Assembly: GCA_045126355.1 (NCBI GenBank)
Contig: JBGVOE010000117.1
Span: forward strand, 1-28,167
Length of the DNA stretch: 28,167 nucleotides
Origin: CAZSIA01 sp045126355
Lineage (GTDB): Bacteria > Bacillota_I > Bacilli_A > Acholeplasmatales > Anaeroplasmataceae
Reading direction: 5' to 3'
This document shows positions 1 to 9,010 of this stretch, piece by piece; the first letter of the stretch is position 1, and every line of letters starts with the position of its first letter. A model generated the notes under the pieces. It was not told the DNA's origin. It did not search any database and saw nothing but the letters and a program-made list of their open reading frames with translations. The translations under genes were made by a program, and so were the position numbers.

Positions 1-130
1 GGCTGCCCTTACTGTTATATATAGTTTTTTTAATAACATACACGGTTCATTTGTTGTGTTACATACACTTTATTTGTAGTTCACATACATTCTAAATTTG
101 TTGTGTAATTTTTATTTACATACACGATTA
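1..130. repeat. Cluster of short ACATACAC repeats at window edge
   Basis: The octamer ACATACAC occurs at 36-43, 61-68 and 118-125, with a one-base variant at 83-90. TTGTTGTGT occurs at 51-59 and 98-106. Several short repeats bunched together just outside a gene resemble the multiple transposase-binding repeats at the ends of IS21-type elements, but no transposase is visible because the window starts here. It could instead be an operator cluster. The repeats are seen directly; the IS interpretation is inference. Confidence 0.35.
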
Positions 131-153
131 ATTAGAGAACCCTTATATGTTAT

Positions 154-852
154 TTATATTTCTTCTAAATATTTATTACATTTTTCATTCTCATAATCAG
201 TAGCAAACGATGAAAAACAATAGACAAATTCTTGGTTATTAATTAAATATAAAAACTCATCAAAAGTATGGTTGTAATTTTTCGCTATAAAATCCTCTTT
301 ATTAGCTTCAGCTATTAAATTTTGTTTTTTATAAGTGAACTGAATATGTGTACCAAACCAATAATCTGAAGGATTAATATTATATCTTTCCCAATCTTTA
401 AGAATTAGTTTAACTCTTTTTAAGCCAAATAATTTACTCATTTTAATACATAAATAACTATAGCATTCTATTTTTCTTTTTGTCCATCTTCCAATTTTAA
501 TGAAGTTGTTATAATATTCTTCAATAATATATTTAACCTCTTCATTACCTAAATAATAATCCGCCATCAATATATCTAATAGTTGTGATTGAAGATCTAT
601 ATTTATACTATAATCATTTAGTAATTTATTTTCGACAATATCTATAAAATAATTTTTATCATCAAATAATCCAATCATTTCATAAAGAAAGTTACCCTTA
701 CTGCCTTCATAAATAAAATCGTATGTACAACTATGAGTAATAGAATATACTAATGAATCTCTATATTCTTCCTTATCCCTAGCGTTACATAATTCAATAT
801 ACGCACTACCTAAGCCTTTTTTAATGTTGTCTATAAATTTTATTTCCAACAT
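154..852 (-). CDS. Hypothetical protein, immunity-like
   Basis: The product is a 232-residue soluble protein with no signal peptide or membrane segment. It is mostly predicted helical, with many Tyr, Glu and Lys residues. I do not recognise a catalytic motif. The feel (ARDKEEYRDSLVYS near the N-terminus, then helical segments) is of the HEAT-like proteins found among immunity genes of polymorphic toxin loci, but this is an impression only. I chose the ATG at 852: an upstream in-frame ATG at 870 lies only about 12 bases from a TATAAT box, so it is probably too near the transcription start, whereas GTGGTG precedes 852. It is the last gene of the minus-strand array, next to the edge repeats. Confidence 0.7.
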   Translation of the reverse strand: MLEIKFIDNIKKGLGSAYIELCNARDKEEYRDSLVYSITHSCTYDFIYEGSKGNFLYEMIGLFDDKNYFIDIVENKLLNDYSINIDLQSQLLDILMADYYLGNEEVKYIIEEYYNNFIKIGRWTKRKIECYSYLCIKMSKLFGLKRVKLILKDWERYNINPSDYWFGTHIQFTYKKQNLIAEANKEDFIAKNYNHTFDEFLYLINNQEFVYCFSSFATDYENEKCNKYLEEI

Positions 853-959
853 AAAAACACCACATTTCATAATTTTATTATATCCTATATTAAACTTAAA
901 GTATATGAAAAAGACTACTCAATCTAGAGTAATCTCAATTAATATTAACATAATAAAAA

Positions 960-1457
960 CTATAAATCTCTCTTTTCTTTTTTACTGATAAGTTCAATTT
1001 TTAAATGTGTGCATAATAAATTATAAAATTCTTTACCTCTATAAGTAGGATTTTTTATTCCGGTACTATAGATATGAATAAGTTTTTTCTCATTTTTATA
1101 TATCATTAACTTATAAATAAATTGCACTTCATTATCAACTTCTATCGAAGCCTTAAAATTAAGTTCTGAGATTTTATATTCTTTCTTTTTAATAAATTTT
1201 CTAATGATAATTTCATCTTTTAAAGTATTAATTTTTACATATGGTAATTTAGATGGTAACCAAATCAAAAAAGAGAATATCAACAAAACAACAAAACATA
1301 TTCCAAAAACAAGTAAAACAATCCAATCAAATTTTTTTGTAATAAAGAGTTGGATGATATACATTATAACAAGAAATAAAAATTCTCCTATACCTTCAAT
1401 AAAAAGATAATTATTCGGTTCTGATTCTTTTTTAAAATTCATCCCTGAGCTTTTCAT
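960..1457 (-). CDS. Two-helix membrane protein with cytoplasmic PH-like domain
   Basis: The product is about 165 residues. Two hydrophobic helices (roughly residues 20-38 and 42-66) are followed by a charged beta-rich domain of about 90 residues that resembles the bacterial PH (YcxB-like) fold in layout: a short strand, a basic turn (RKFIKKKEYKISEL), then further strands. No catalytic residues are visible. GGAGG lies 7 bases before the ATG at 1457; a second ATG at 1460 is immediately upstream and cannot be excluded. The design is the same as that of the gene at 5824-6276, suggesting diverged paralogs. The function is unknown. Confidence 0.7.
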   Translation of the reverse strand: MKSSGMNFKKESEPNNYLFIEGIGEFLFLVIMYIIQLFITKKFDWIVLLVFGICFVVLLIFSFLIWLPSKLPYVKINTLKDEIIIRKFIKKKEYKISELNFKASIEVDNEVQFIYKLMIYKNEKKLIHIYSTGIKNPTYRGKEFYNLLCTHLKIELISKKEKRDL

Positions 1458-1575
1458 CATAATTCCTCCAAAATAATTAATACTCTATATTACTAATTCA
1501 ACATTAGAAAATAATTTGATATATAACAAATATTAAAACTATATAACTAATACTAATGTTACAATATCGTTTTTA

Positions 1576-2445
1576 TTAAGGTAATCTTGTGAACTTTTTA
1601 ATTGGCAAAAGCATTCTCGTCTGTCTTTTATACGTTTCAAAGCCTTCTTTATGAGATTGTCTATTATCTGCCATCGGAATGCTTACAGTAATAAATAACA
1701 CTGTATTCAAAATTGCGCCCAGTATTAGATACCAAACATTTGGTACGGCGCATAAAACAGCTAATCCTACACCCCACCACATTAAAATCTCTCCTAAGTA
1801 ATTAGGATGTCTTGAATGCTTCCAAAATCCAACACGTATAAATACTTCTTTTCTATCTTTACGAAACATATGCATTTGAATATCAGATATTCCTTGCATA
1901 ATTACTGCCATAAAAGATAGACAAAGAAATAAGACACTTCCAAAGTTTCCAACTATATTCTCATGAATCACATATACTCCAGGTAAAATACATCCATATA
2001 CTATTAACGTTGGAACCATATGAATTCCAATTAAATTAATAATAGGATAATAAACTCCGCACTTTTCTTTCAGCATCGTGTAACGCCAATCTTGATGATT
2101 AAGATTTTTAAATGTATAAGCCCAATTGGCAGTCAGACGAATCGCCCAGAATAATACAACTATAAGCATAATAATTCCAAACATATTCAATTTCTTCCCA
2201 ATGGCAAATGCAATAAGAATAACAGGAGGTTGTACGCTCCAATAAGGATCGTAAACTGATGCATTTTTAAATATCAAACTAAAAATAAATATTACAATAG
2301 TTGCCAAAATATCTGCAATCAAAAGAGATAGCCACCATTCAAATTTAAGATTACAGTACACATAAACTCCGAAAAAGATAGTAAGTATGTATATCAGTGC
2401 AACCACAACAAAGCTAAATAAGCGGTTTTGTTTTATTCTTTTCAT
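1576..2445 (-). CDS. DUF1295 / steroid 5-alpha-reductase-like membrane protein
   Basis: The 289-residue polytopic membrane protein has about eight hydrophobic helices. It matches the DUF1295 family: DPYWS at residues 66-70, RLTANW at 103-108 and HPNYLGE at 213-219, close to the C-terminal end as in steroid 5-alpha-reductase and ICMT-type enzymes. Family members are presumed NADPH-dependent reductases or lipid-modifying enzymes in the membrane, but the substrate of bacterial DUF1295 proteins is generally unknown. A GGAGA ribosome site precedes the start. It follows the gene at 2468-3322 by 22 bases and is probably cotranscribed with it. It has somewhat more G and C than its neighbours, so separate acquisition is possible. 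Confidence 0.88.
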   Translation of the reverse strand: MKRIKQNRLFSFVVVALIYILTIFFGVYVYCNLKFEWWLSLLIADILATIVIFIFSLIFKNASVYDPYWSVQPPVILIAFAIGKKLNMFGIIMLIVVLFWAIRLTANWAYTFKNLNHQDWRYTMLKEKCGVYYPIINLIGIHMVPTLIVYGCILPGVYVIHENIVGNFGSVLFLCLSFMAVIMQGISDIQMHMFRKDRKEVFIRVGFWKHSRHPNYLGEILMWWGVGLAVLCAVPNVWYLILGAILNTVLFITVSIPMADNRQSHKEGFETYKRQTRMLLPIKKFTRLP

Positions 2446-2467
2446 ATACTTATTTCTCCATTAAATC

Positions 2468-3322
2468 TTATTTTGTGTTTGACTCGTGTATATAATATGG
2501 TTCGTTAAAAGCTCCACTATATATAGATAGAATAATTTTGTCATTTATTTCATAATCATAATATGCTTCTTCTGTTACTCCAATTTTAAAAACAACATCA
2601 CCATTTTTCACTTCTAATTCATACGTTGTGATTTGTCTAGCGCCACTTCTTACATCTTTATCAATGATGACATATTCTTCAAATGTTGGATTTGATGTAT
2701 CTAGGTAAATATTCATTGAAGAAATAGTCATCCAAGTTAATGCAAATCCTCCCAGTAAACCTAATAAAGGGATACAAATAAGCTTTTCTTTATCTTTATT
2801 TATATTATAACTTACCAATCCGTAAATTAAACAAGGTACGAAAGCAATACCAGTCCCTATAATTGTAGGAATTAAAAAAGTCAAAGGCATCTCACCATTT
2901 ATATACTCTACTCTTAAAACAGGAATTACTGTAGATAAATAAGCTAGTGCTCCAAAACACCAAATACTACGATAAGAAATATTTGTTTTTTTATACACAT
3001 ATATATCCACAATTACATTACCAATACTATAAATGAAGAAAAATATAGCTTCAATCCTACCTAAATCGATTATAGAAAATACTATATATAAAAATCCATA
3101 AATCCATGCTGTTATTTTACCTATAAGTGGTAAATTGACATCCTTAGATATTGTTACGTATAAAATTATAGAACCAATAATAACAATATTAATTATTAAA
3201 CCGTAGATAGAATTTCTAAAATCGCTTAATTCTGGAAGTATTGAATAAATAAGAAATCCAAAACATAAAATAACTAATGCTGCGATCCCAAAAATATATT
3301 TAATAATTTCTTTCTTTGTCAT
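2468..3322 (-). CDS. Polytopic membrane protein with C-terminal external domain
   Basis: The 284-residue protein has about seven or eight transmembrane helices through residue 205, then a C-terminal domain of about 75 residues containing EEYVIIDKDVRSGAR and a YEINDKIILSIYSGAF segment. The same arrangement and a matching tail (EYEIIDKEYSDGGRR, YNINDYIVLTEYNGVL) occur in the protein at 9605-10489, so the two are distant paralogs. A strong AGGAGG is placed 6-7 bases before the ATG. I recognise no enzyme motif. It probably heads an operon with the DUF1295 gene downstream. Function unknown; a self-protection or envelope role would fit the cluster but is inference. Confidence 0.75.
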   Translation of the reverse strand: MTKKEIIKYIFGIAALVILCFGFLIYSILPELSDFRNSIYGLIINIVIIGSIILYVTISKDVNLPLIGKITAWIYGFLYIVFSIIDLGRIEAIFFFIYSIGNVIVDIYVYKKTNISYRSIWCFGALAYLSTVIPVLRVEYINGEMPLTFLIPTIIGTGIAFVPCLIYGLVSYNINKDKEKLICIPLLGLLGGFALTWMTISSMNIYLDTSNPTFEEYVIIDKDVRSGARQITTYELEVKNGDVVFKIGVTEEAYYDYEINDKIILSIYSGAFNEPYYIHESNTK

Positions 3323-3389
3323 AATGTTTCCTCCTTTTCCCCAAAAACTTAAATAGATTTATCTAAATGTAGATTTCTAAACAATCCCT

Positions 3390-3974
3390 TTACAATCTAT
3401 TAAATAACTCAACATAAACATTCAAATTAACTACAAAATTAATTAATAAATACGATACTATAATTAATTCAATAAAAATAAATAAAATCAACAAAATATT
3501 ATATACAATATACTTATTATTTTTTGTGATAACAATATATAAAATTGAGCCTATTAAACCACCAATAACATTAATCAGTAGATCATTTAACATGAAAGCT
3601 CCAATTATAGTATAAAGTTGAAATAATTCAATTATTAAAGATATTATAAATGTGATAAGTAGTGCTTTAACTACTCTTTTTTTCTTTATAAAATGAGTTA
3701 TTAATATACCAAAAGGAACAAAAATAAGCATATTTAAAATATCCAAAATAATTGTTTTTGCTATTACTCCAATCTCATATTCTATTTTATAAAACTCTAT
3801 TATCTTTACTCCCCTAATAAATCTTTCTTTTAGAGTAAAAGTAGATAAATATTCGTAATTAACTATTAAGTCATTAGGCATAAAAGACTTAAATACTATT
3901 CCAAATACTATTATGAAAATATATGTAATTAATGAGATAAGAATTAAACTATTAAATAATCTTTTACTCTTCAT
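3390..3974 (-). CDS. VanZ-like family membrane protein
   Basis: The 194-residue protein has about five membrane helices. The VanZ-like core is visible: a helix with NMLIFVPFGILI, a conserved glutamate and glutamine in IIELFQLYT, then a short loop and a NDLLINVIGGLIGS helix. VanZ of enterococci contributes to low-level teicoplanin resistance by an unclear mechanism, and most VanZ-like proteins have no assigned role. I chose the ATG at 3974 because GTGGAGA lies 7 bases upstream; the in-frame ATG at 4016 has no ribosome site and would add 14 mostly polar residues. It stands alone between its neighbours. Confidence 0.85.
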   Translation of the reverse strand: MKSKRLFNSLILISLITYIFIIVFGIVFKSFMPNDLIVNYEYLSTFTLKERFIRGVKIIEFYKIEYEIGVIAKTIILDILNMLIFVPFGILITHFIKKKRVVKALLITFIISLIIELFQLYTIIGAFMLNDLLINVIGGLIGSILYIVITKNNKYIVYNILLILFIFIELIIVSYLLINFVVNLNVYVELFNRL

Positions 3975-4079
3975 ATTAATTCTCCACTTTTTCTTAATCT
4001 TTTGATTATTTATCATCTATATGAAATTATTATATCATAAGCTATTAAAAAATTTTTATTAATCATTATCAGAACATAA

Positions 4080-4108
4080 TAAAAAGACCATAAAATTAAT
4101 TATGATCT
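4080..4108 (-). terminator. Rho-independent terminator after AEC carrier
   Basis: On the minus strand AGATCATAA pairs with TTATGGTCT around a six-base loop and is followed by TTTTT. It lies about 35 bases beyond the stop of the carrier gene. It has the same AAAAAGACC...GATC design as the terminators at 5302 and 8972. Confidence 0.85.
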
Positions 4109-4143
4109 TCTTTTAACTATCTAATATACTTATATATTATAAT

Positions 4144-5100
4144 TTAAATCCAAGCAAATGTTTTAGCTAATGTGATAAATACAAACATTGTAAATATCGA
4201 TAGCATTGTTCCTAATGTTATAATCTCGCCAGCTAATTCATAATCAGCTTCATAGTTTCTTGCCATTGCATAACTTGAAACAGCATTTGGTGTAGCAAAT
4301 ACAGCAATTAAAATTGCCATTTCTAATTTATCAAACCCTAATAACGCTGATACTGTTAACATAATTGCTGGAATTAAAACAACTTTTCCTAAAACTGATA
4401 AACTTGATACCTTTATATTTCTTAACATATTTTTAAATTTTAAATCCCCACCTAAAATCATAAATGCAATTGGTGTAGCTGCAGATTTAATATTAAATAA
4501 TGTAGTATCAATCATAGTAGGTATTTCAAATCCAATTGAATTTCTGATTAAAGAAAAAATTAATCCGGAAACCCCACCAATAATTAAAGGGTTTTTTACA
4601 ATTCCTAATAAAGCGGATTTTATACTTTTGTTTTCTGATTCACTAAATACATAAAGTGAAATTACAGATAACATATTAATAACAGGAACATAAAATGAAG
4701 CTACTACTGCTGCTAAAACAGCTCCTTCATTTCCTCCAATACTAAGTCCTAATGGAACTCCGAATAATAAGAAGTTAGATCTAAATGTTCCTTGAATCAT
4801 TACTCCTCTTCTTTTTTTATCTTTAATAAATAATGGCACTATTAAAAATAATACACCACATAAAATGCATGCGCATAAGCAAACATAAATAATTAGTTTT
4901 AAATTAAATACTTCAAATATATTTGCAGTTGCTACATTGTAAAATAATAGAACTGGTAATAAACATTTGAAACAAACTTGATTAGCAATTTTTAAAAAGT
5001 TTTCATCCCATAATTTGATACGAGTTAAGAAATATCCTAAAAGAATTAATAAGAAAATTGGGACAACAACATTTGCAGAAAAAATTAAATCAGCACCCAT
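4144..5100 (-). CDS. AEC-family (auxin efflux carrier-like) permease
   Basis: The 318-residue integral membrane protein has ten predicted helices in two bundles of five, the usual size and layout of the AEC family of the BART superfamily. Family-like segments include PIFLLILLGYFLTR near the N-terminus, KCLLPVLLFYNVA in the second helix and TPNAVSSYAMARNY in the second half. Bacterial members such as MleP and MdcF export or exchange small carboxylates (malate, malonate); the substrate here cannot be told. AGGAG precedes the start, and an extended -10 element (TGCTATAAT) lies upstream at 5133-5141. It is a single-gene unit with its own terminator. Confidence 0.9.
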   Translation of the reverse strand: MGADLIFSANVVVPIFLLILLGYFLTRIKLWDENFLKIANQVCFKCLLPVLLFYNVATANIFEVFNLKLIIYVCLCACILCGVLFLIVPLFIKDKKRRGVMIQGTFRSNFLLFGVPLGLSIGGNEGAVLAAVVASFYVPVINMLSVISLYVFSESENKSIKSALLGIVKNPLIIGGVSGLIFSLIRNSIGFEIPTMIDTTLFNIKSAATPIAFMILGGDLKFKNMLRNIKVSSLSVLGKVVLIPAIMLTVSALLGFDKLEMAILIAVFATPNAVSSYAMARNYEADYELAGEIITLGTMLSIFTMFVFITLAKTFAWI

Positions 5101-5132
5101 AATAATAAGTCTCCTTTTACAACAACTTAGGT

Positions 5133-5141
5133 ATTATAGCA
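5133..5141 (-). promoter_or_regulatory. Extended -10 promoter of AEC carrier gene
   Basis: TGCTATAAT on the minus strand lies about 35 bases before the ATG. No good -35 hexamer is seen, as expected for extended -10 promoters. The same TGnTATAAT arrangement precedes several other genes in this window. Confidence 0.6.
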
Positions 5142-5301
5142 CAATTAACTTATAATTCTACATTTATTTTAATTCTAAAAACGTTTTTATTTTAGAAAAG
5201 TAAACTAAGAGAAAATCTATGCATTTTAAAACTTTTATTTTGAGTCGCTTGCAAAATGTAATCAACTTAAATATTAATAAATATTTTATATCTATATAGG
5301 T

Positions 5302-5330
5302 AAAAAGACCACAAACTTAAAGTTGTGATC
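5302..5330 (-). terminator. Rho-independent terminator after 5350-5709 gene
   Basis: The minus-strand stem GATCACAA / TTGTGGTC is closed by a short AT loop and followed by TTTTTA. It lies about 20 bases past the stop codon and is nearly identical in design to the hairpin at 8972-9000. Confidence 0.85.
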
Positions 5331-5349
5331 CTACTTATATATATTGATG

Positions 5350-5709
5350 TTATATTTCTCCTAATGAAATAAAATTAATAATAATCTCTTTTAATTGTCT
5401 ATCAAAATAAACTGAAATAAATTCTTTCCACTCTAATTCGATTTTTTCTTTATTTATAGATTCATCTACTTTATCTTTAAATTCTAAATCAATAACCATC
5501 ATTTGATTTTCACAATGAGGAGCAGTCTTAAAAACTAAATAACATTCTCCCACATATTTTGAATGTAGTAATTCATTATCTTTAAAATACTTATCAAAAA
5601 ATTTATTCAACCTATTATTAAACACAGTGCCATTATATACTTCTGGATAATGCACAAATACTTTTATATTAATATGAAGAATATTATCTTCTTTTTTATA
5701 TAAACTCAT
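5350..5709 (-). CDS. Small hypothetical soluble protein
   Basis: The 119-residue protein has alternating hydrophobic and polar residues suggesting an alpha/beta fold. It contains a conserved-looking PHCENQMMVIDLEF stretch in the middle and an amphipathic C-terminal half. No signal, membrane segment or known motif is visible. The start at 5709 is set by AGGAGG placed 8 bases upstream; the open frame extends a further 21 codons but that part looks like untranslated leader. It has its own terminator. Immunity-type small protein is a possibility from context only. Confidence 0.7.
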   Translation of the reverse strand: MSLYKKEDNILHINIKVFVHYPEVYNGTVFNNRLNKFFDKYFKDNELLHSKYVGECYLVFKTAPHCENQMMVIDLEFKDKVDESINKEKIELEWKEFISVYFDRQLKEIIINFISLGEI

Positions 5710-5823
5710 ATGTTTACCTCCTAAAAAATAAATCATACATCTATAACATGTAATAATAACTACAATAAACACAAGTTATTTTTAAATCCTTTATTAATAT
5801 AATCTACATAATAATAAATGATA

Positions 5824-6276
5824 CTACTCTAAAATGGCATCGATTTTAAACCCTGTTACATTTTCAAAAGAGTTCGCATCTATCTTAGCAATTATATCTC
5901 CTTCAAATAAGATAAAAATTTTCAATAAATCCTGATTATTCGCTTTGCATGTTATATATTTTTGTTCAAATTTTAGTTTATTCATATTATATGTTTTTTT
6001 AGTAAAAATTGTTCTTTTAATAAATTTCATTTCTTTATAATTAAAAGTTAATTTAAATCTAGATAACAAGAACATCGCGAATAAAAAAATAGTAAAAAGC
6101 GTTATAGGAAATAATACAAAAGTCAAAGCACCTATTAAATCCTCAACAAACATATTATTAGCTAATGTAAAAATAATAGAAAATATTTGCCCTCCAGCAA
6201 AACTAATAGTAAATTCAGGATCAATTGAAGCTTTAAATTTATTTGGTTGATAATTTATAATATAATATTTTTTCAT
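5824..6276 (-). CDS. Two-helix membrane protein with PH-like domain
   Basis: The 150-residue product has a short polar N-terminus, two hydrophobic helices (about 26-42 and 46-72), then a basic beta-rich domain (RFKLTFNYKEMKFIKRTIFTKKTYNMN and following). The architecture matches the gene at 960-1457: two helices, then a strand, a basic turn with FIKK/FIKR, and a short domain. AAGGAG lies about 9 bases before the ATG. No catalytic motif is seen. The role is unknown; similar YcxB-like proteins of Gram-positive bacteria also lack a known function. Confidence 0.7.
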   Translation of the reverse strand: MKKYYIINYQPNKFKASIDPEFTISFAGGQIFSIIFTLANNMFVEDLIGALTFVLFPITLFTIFLFAMFLLSRFKLTFNYKEMKFIKRTIFTKKTYNMNKLKFEQKYITCKANNQDLLKIFILFEGDIIAKIDANSFENVTGFKIDAILE

Positions 6277-6331
6277 ATTTTAAACTCCTTAATTAAACTA
6301 ATACTTTATATATGCAATAATTTCCAAAATA

Positions 6332-6961
6332 TTATTCTGTTTCTTCATTTAATATTGTCTTTTTAACGTTTGTTTTAATATTTCTTGCTTGTATTAATAT
6401 CCAACCAAATGAATTAGAATAAGTTTCGTAATCCGTATTATATGCATTGCTATTAAATTCTTCTAGTGACTCATCATTATCTATTATTACAAAAAATTCA
6501 GCAATGCCTTCATTATCTTTTTTCCACTTGATTGGTACAAACTCATATTTTAGGTTATCATATTTTGATTCTCTTTCTAAAATATTAGCATCATATCCAT
6601 TAAAACGTGAATCAAATAGAATATGTTCTTTACCACAATGAGAACACTTAACTTTAACTATTTGGGTATAATCAAAATCAATTATTTCTAGCTTTTCAGT
6701 TACTCTTTTTTTAAATAATCCTTTCATACCGCATATGTATCTCACACCGTTTTCGTTAGTCGATGTAAAACTACTATATTTACGATAAAAAGTTTCTGCA
6801 CGTTTTTCATATTTTTTTTGTTCTTCTGACTTTGTCAAAACATTTTTATAACCAATAAAATTCTTTGAGCCGCACTCACAAACCACATTACACCATATAC
6901 TAGTATCTTTATACTTAACTATCTCTAATATATTTTCTAAATATTTAGGTTTAGGAATCAT
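6332..6961 (-). CDS. Split zinc-ribbon hypothetical protein
   Basis: The 209-residue soluble protein has two metal-binding knuckles far apart: C28-x-C30 (VCECGSK) and C106-x-x-C109 (CSHCGKEH). Together they would make one zinc site. C24 and C77 are additional cysteines. After the second knuckle comes LFDSRFNGYDA, then an acidic beta-rich half. The layout resembles zinc-ribbon proteins seen among immunity and accessory genes of Firmicutes, but I do not recognise a named family with certainty. A GGAGGGAG ribosome site supports the start. Flanking spacers are short and contain no terminator, so read-through from the gene at 7062 is possible. Confidence 0.72.
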   Translation of the reverse strand: MIPKPKYLENILEIVKYKDTSIWCNVVCECGSKNFIGYKNVLTKSEEQKKYEKRAETFYRKYSSFTSTNENGVRYICGMKGLFKKRVTEKLEIIDFDYTQIVKVKCSHCGKEHILFDSRFNGYDANILERESKYDNLKYEFVPIKWKKDNEGIAEFFVIIDNDESLEEFNSNAYNTDYETYSNSFGWILIQARNIKTNVKKTILNEETE

Positions 6962-7061
6962 ATTCTACTCCCTCCAAACTATCCTTGGTTCTTTGAATTT
7001 TCTTATTCAGGTTTTAATAACAGTTTTAAATTGCAATATAAAATCCTAAAAATAGTTCTTC

Positions 7062-7898
7062 TTAAATATCACATAGATTTCGTTCTAATAAGCTAATTAA
7101 TTCAAAAATATAATTATTAAATTCGATATCACTGTATTTATCATCAATATTATTCGTTTCTATTTCATACTTAACAGCTTTAATTGGATCATATAATCCA
7201 ATATTCACTTTTTTTCCTTTAATAAGTGATTTTAATGATTGTTTAACAGCTAAATCGTCTATATCATAATGAAACAAATTAAAAAAATCATACTCATTAT
7301 TATCAACAACTTGTATTTTATCTAATAATTCTTTAGCTATAATTTTATCTTCTTCACTAACTGAACCATAATACTTTTTAATAATTCTATTACGCCTAAT
7401 ATCATATATTGTAAAGAAAAGTAAAGTAATTAAAGCAGCTACACCTAATACTGAACACATGATAATATCATCTAAACCGAAATTATCATTATGAGATATA
7501 ACAATTAAAAAGCATGCAAGTGCAATCGTTAAAGATGTTAGTAAGATTGTTCTAAAAACAAATAATTCTCTTTTAAACTTACTAATAACTTGATTTGGTA
7601 AAGTAGCATCAATCCACAATACACCATCTACAACAACAGATTGTGTTTCTATAGGAAATTCAAAATTAAGCTCTCCTTCTATTTTTGTAACAGAATCAAA
7701 ATCAATCAAATTAAATATATCTTCAACTTTTTCTGTTCTAATAGTTTCATTTGATTCAACAGTAATATCTATGTAATCCTTATACGCAACAATAAATACA
7801 CTATTATTATTTTTTAGTTTAATAGTTATTTCTGGTTCATAATCATATGAGACTAAATATTTTAAATTATATAAAAATAAATCTTTACTATATTTCAT
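7062..7898 (-). CDS. Hypothetical protein with central membrane hairpin
   Basis: The 278-residue product has an N-terminal soluble domain (about 1-110) of beta-strand character, a membrane hairpin (about 115-135 and 144-166), and a C-terminal soluble helical domain rich in Asp, Asn and Tyr. AGGAGG lies 8 bases before the ATG. No known motif is recognised. It shares the soluble-domain/membrane-hairpin style of its neighbours in this array, so it may act at the inner face of the membrane, but this is inference. Confidence 0.68.
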   Translation of the reverse strand: MKYSKDLFLYNLKYLVSYDYEPEITIKLKNNNSVFIVAYKDYIDITVESNETIRTEKVEDIFNLIDFDSVTKIEGELNFEFPIETQSVVVDGVLWIDATLPNQVISKFKRELFVFRTILLTSLTIALACFLIVISHNDNFGLDDIIMCSVLGVAALITLLFFTIYDIRRNRIIKKYYGSVSEEDKIIAKELLDKIQVVDNNEYDFFNLFHYDIDDLAVKQSLKSLIKGKKVNIGLYDPIKAVKYEIETNNIDDKYSDIEFNNYIFELISLLERNLCDI

Positions 7899-7977
7899 AG
7901 ATGCGCCTCCTAAAATACTATTCTATAAAAATCATACTGCAATATACAATTTAATATTGTTTTTCCGATTTTTTTTA

Positions 7978-8922
7978 TTAAAAAACAAATGGAAAAATCA
8001 TTAATAATAAACCTAAAATCATAAAAATAATTCCAGCAACAATTATATCTTTACTTTCAAAATCACTCCAACTTGCTCTATCTGGATTCATTTTAGCATG
8101 ACTTACTGATTGTTCTACTAATAATATGTGTTTCCATTTAAATACACAAGCTAATACATAGTCTAATCCCATTATAAATAATGGTAATCCAAAACTAGGA
8201 AATATAATGTATGGTCCATAATCTTTCATCACATCAATGTTTAAACATAAAATTGATGAAATACAGAAATTTAAAAAAGCAATTATCAGAATCCCGTATC
8301 TCCAGAAAAATCCTGTAAAAATTTCTTTTCTTCGTTGTTTAATTATTTTGCCGTCTGGTTTATTAAATTTATTAATTGTACTTTTAGATAATTCAAAAAT
8401 ATCATCTTTCTCATTGTATTCAAAAATTTTTTTGATAAAACAACTTTCTTCGTCTTGAGACATCTTCTTTTCTTTAGGATAAGTAAATCTCAAAAAATAA
8501 AAATCAATTTCAAATTTATTAGATATTTCTTCATTATAAATATTTTCAAAAATTAACTTATCATTGATTTTATAAACAAGAAAAATTGAACCATCATCTA
8601 CTAGAGAATCATCAAAATATACCTTTAATTCGTCGTTATTTAACTTTTCAAAAAGCAATTCTTTGAAAATCTCAACGTGGTGTTGTGTTTCCATCAACGA
8701 CATAGCAGAAGTGTATTCTTTTCCTTTTGAAGTATAAAAGGAATTTTCAAATTTTAATTTTATGCTTTCTTTAGATTCTGTTAAACATTGGTTATTTTTT
8801 TCAAAAGATTCTTGAACTAATCGTTTAATTTCTTCTTGTTTCTCTTTTGGATATTTTTGTTTTTTTATTTCTTGTTCAATTAACTCTAATGTTATTTTTT
8901 CTGCAAATTTATTTTTTTTCAT
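7978..8922 (-). CDS. Hypothetical protein with C-terminal membrane helices
   Basis: The 314-residue product starts with about 60 residues of highly charged helix (KKNKFAEKITLELIEQEIKK), possibly coiled coil, then a mixed soluble domain to about residue 200, and three hydrophobic helices at about 208-230, 238-262 and 293-312, with the last helix ending the protein. A GGTGAT ribosome site and an extended -10 element (8941-8949) support the start. No catalytic or binding motif is seen, and function is unknown. Confidence 0.68.
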   Translation of the reverse strand: MKKNKFAEKITLELIEQEIKKQKYPKEKQEEIKRLVQESFEKNNQCLTESKESIKLKFENSFYTSKGKEYTSAMSLMETQHHVEIFKELLFEKLNNDELKVYFDDSLVDDGSIFLVYKINDKLIFENIYNEEISNKFEIDFYFLRFTYPKEKKMSQDEESCFIKKIFEYNEKDDIFELSKSTINKFNKPDGKIIKQRRKEIFTGFFWRYGILIIAFLNFCISSILCLNIDVMKDYGPYIIFPSFGLPLFIMGLDYVLACVFKWKHILLVEQSVSHAKMNPDRASWSDFESKDIIVAGIIFMILGLLLMIFPFVF

Positions 8923-8940
8923 AAGTTTATCACCATATCA

Positions 8941-8949
8941 ATTATACCA
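8941..8949 (-). promoter_or_regulatory. Extended -10 promoter of 7978-8922 gene
   Basis: TGGTATAAT on the minus strand lies about 19 bases upstream of the ATG. The -35 match is poor. The spacing implies a short untranslated leader. Confidence 0.55.
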
Positions 8950-8971
8950 CAATACACAATTTAACTTAACC

Positions 8972-9000
8972 AAAAAAGACCACAAATTAAAATTGTGATC
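8972..9000 (-). terminator. Rho-independent terminator after 9054-9461 gene
   Basis: The minus-strand hairpin GATCACAA / TTTGTGGTC is followed by a run of six T. A 24-bp-type repeat unit (9011-9045) lies between this terminator and the stop codon, the same order (gene, repeat, terminator) as behind the gene at 27186. Confidence 0.87.
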
Positions 9001-9010
9001 TAATTCTGTT

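Noticed and set aside
1204..1410. Plus-strand frames opposite known genes (also 6447, 8237, 11223, 14703, 15823, 25654)
   Set aside because: They are antisense to genes with good ribosome sites and family matches, and have no signals of their own.
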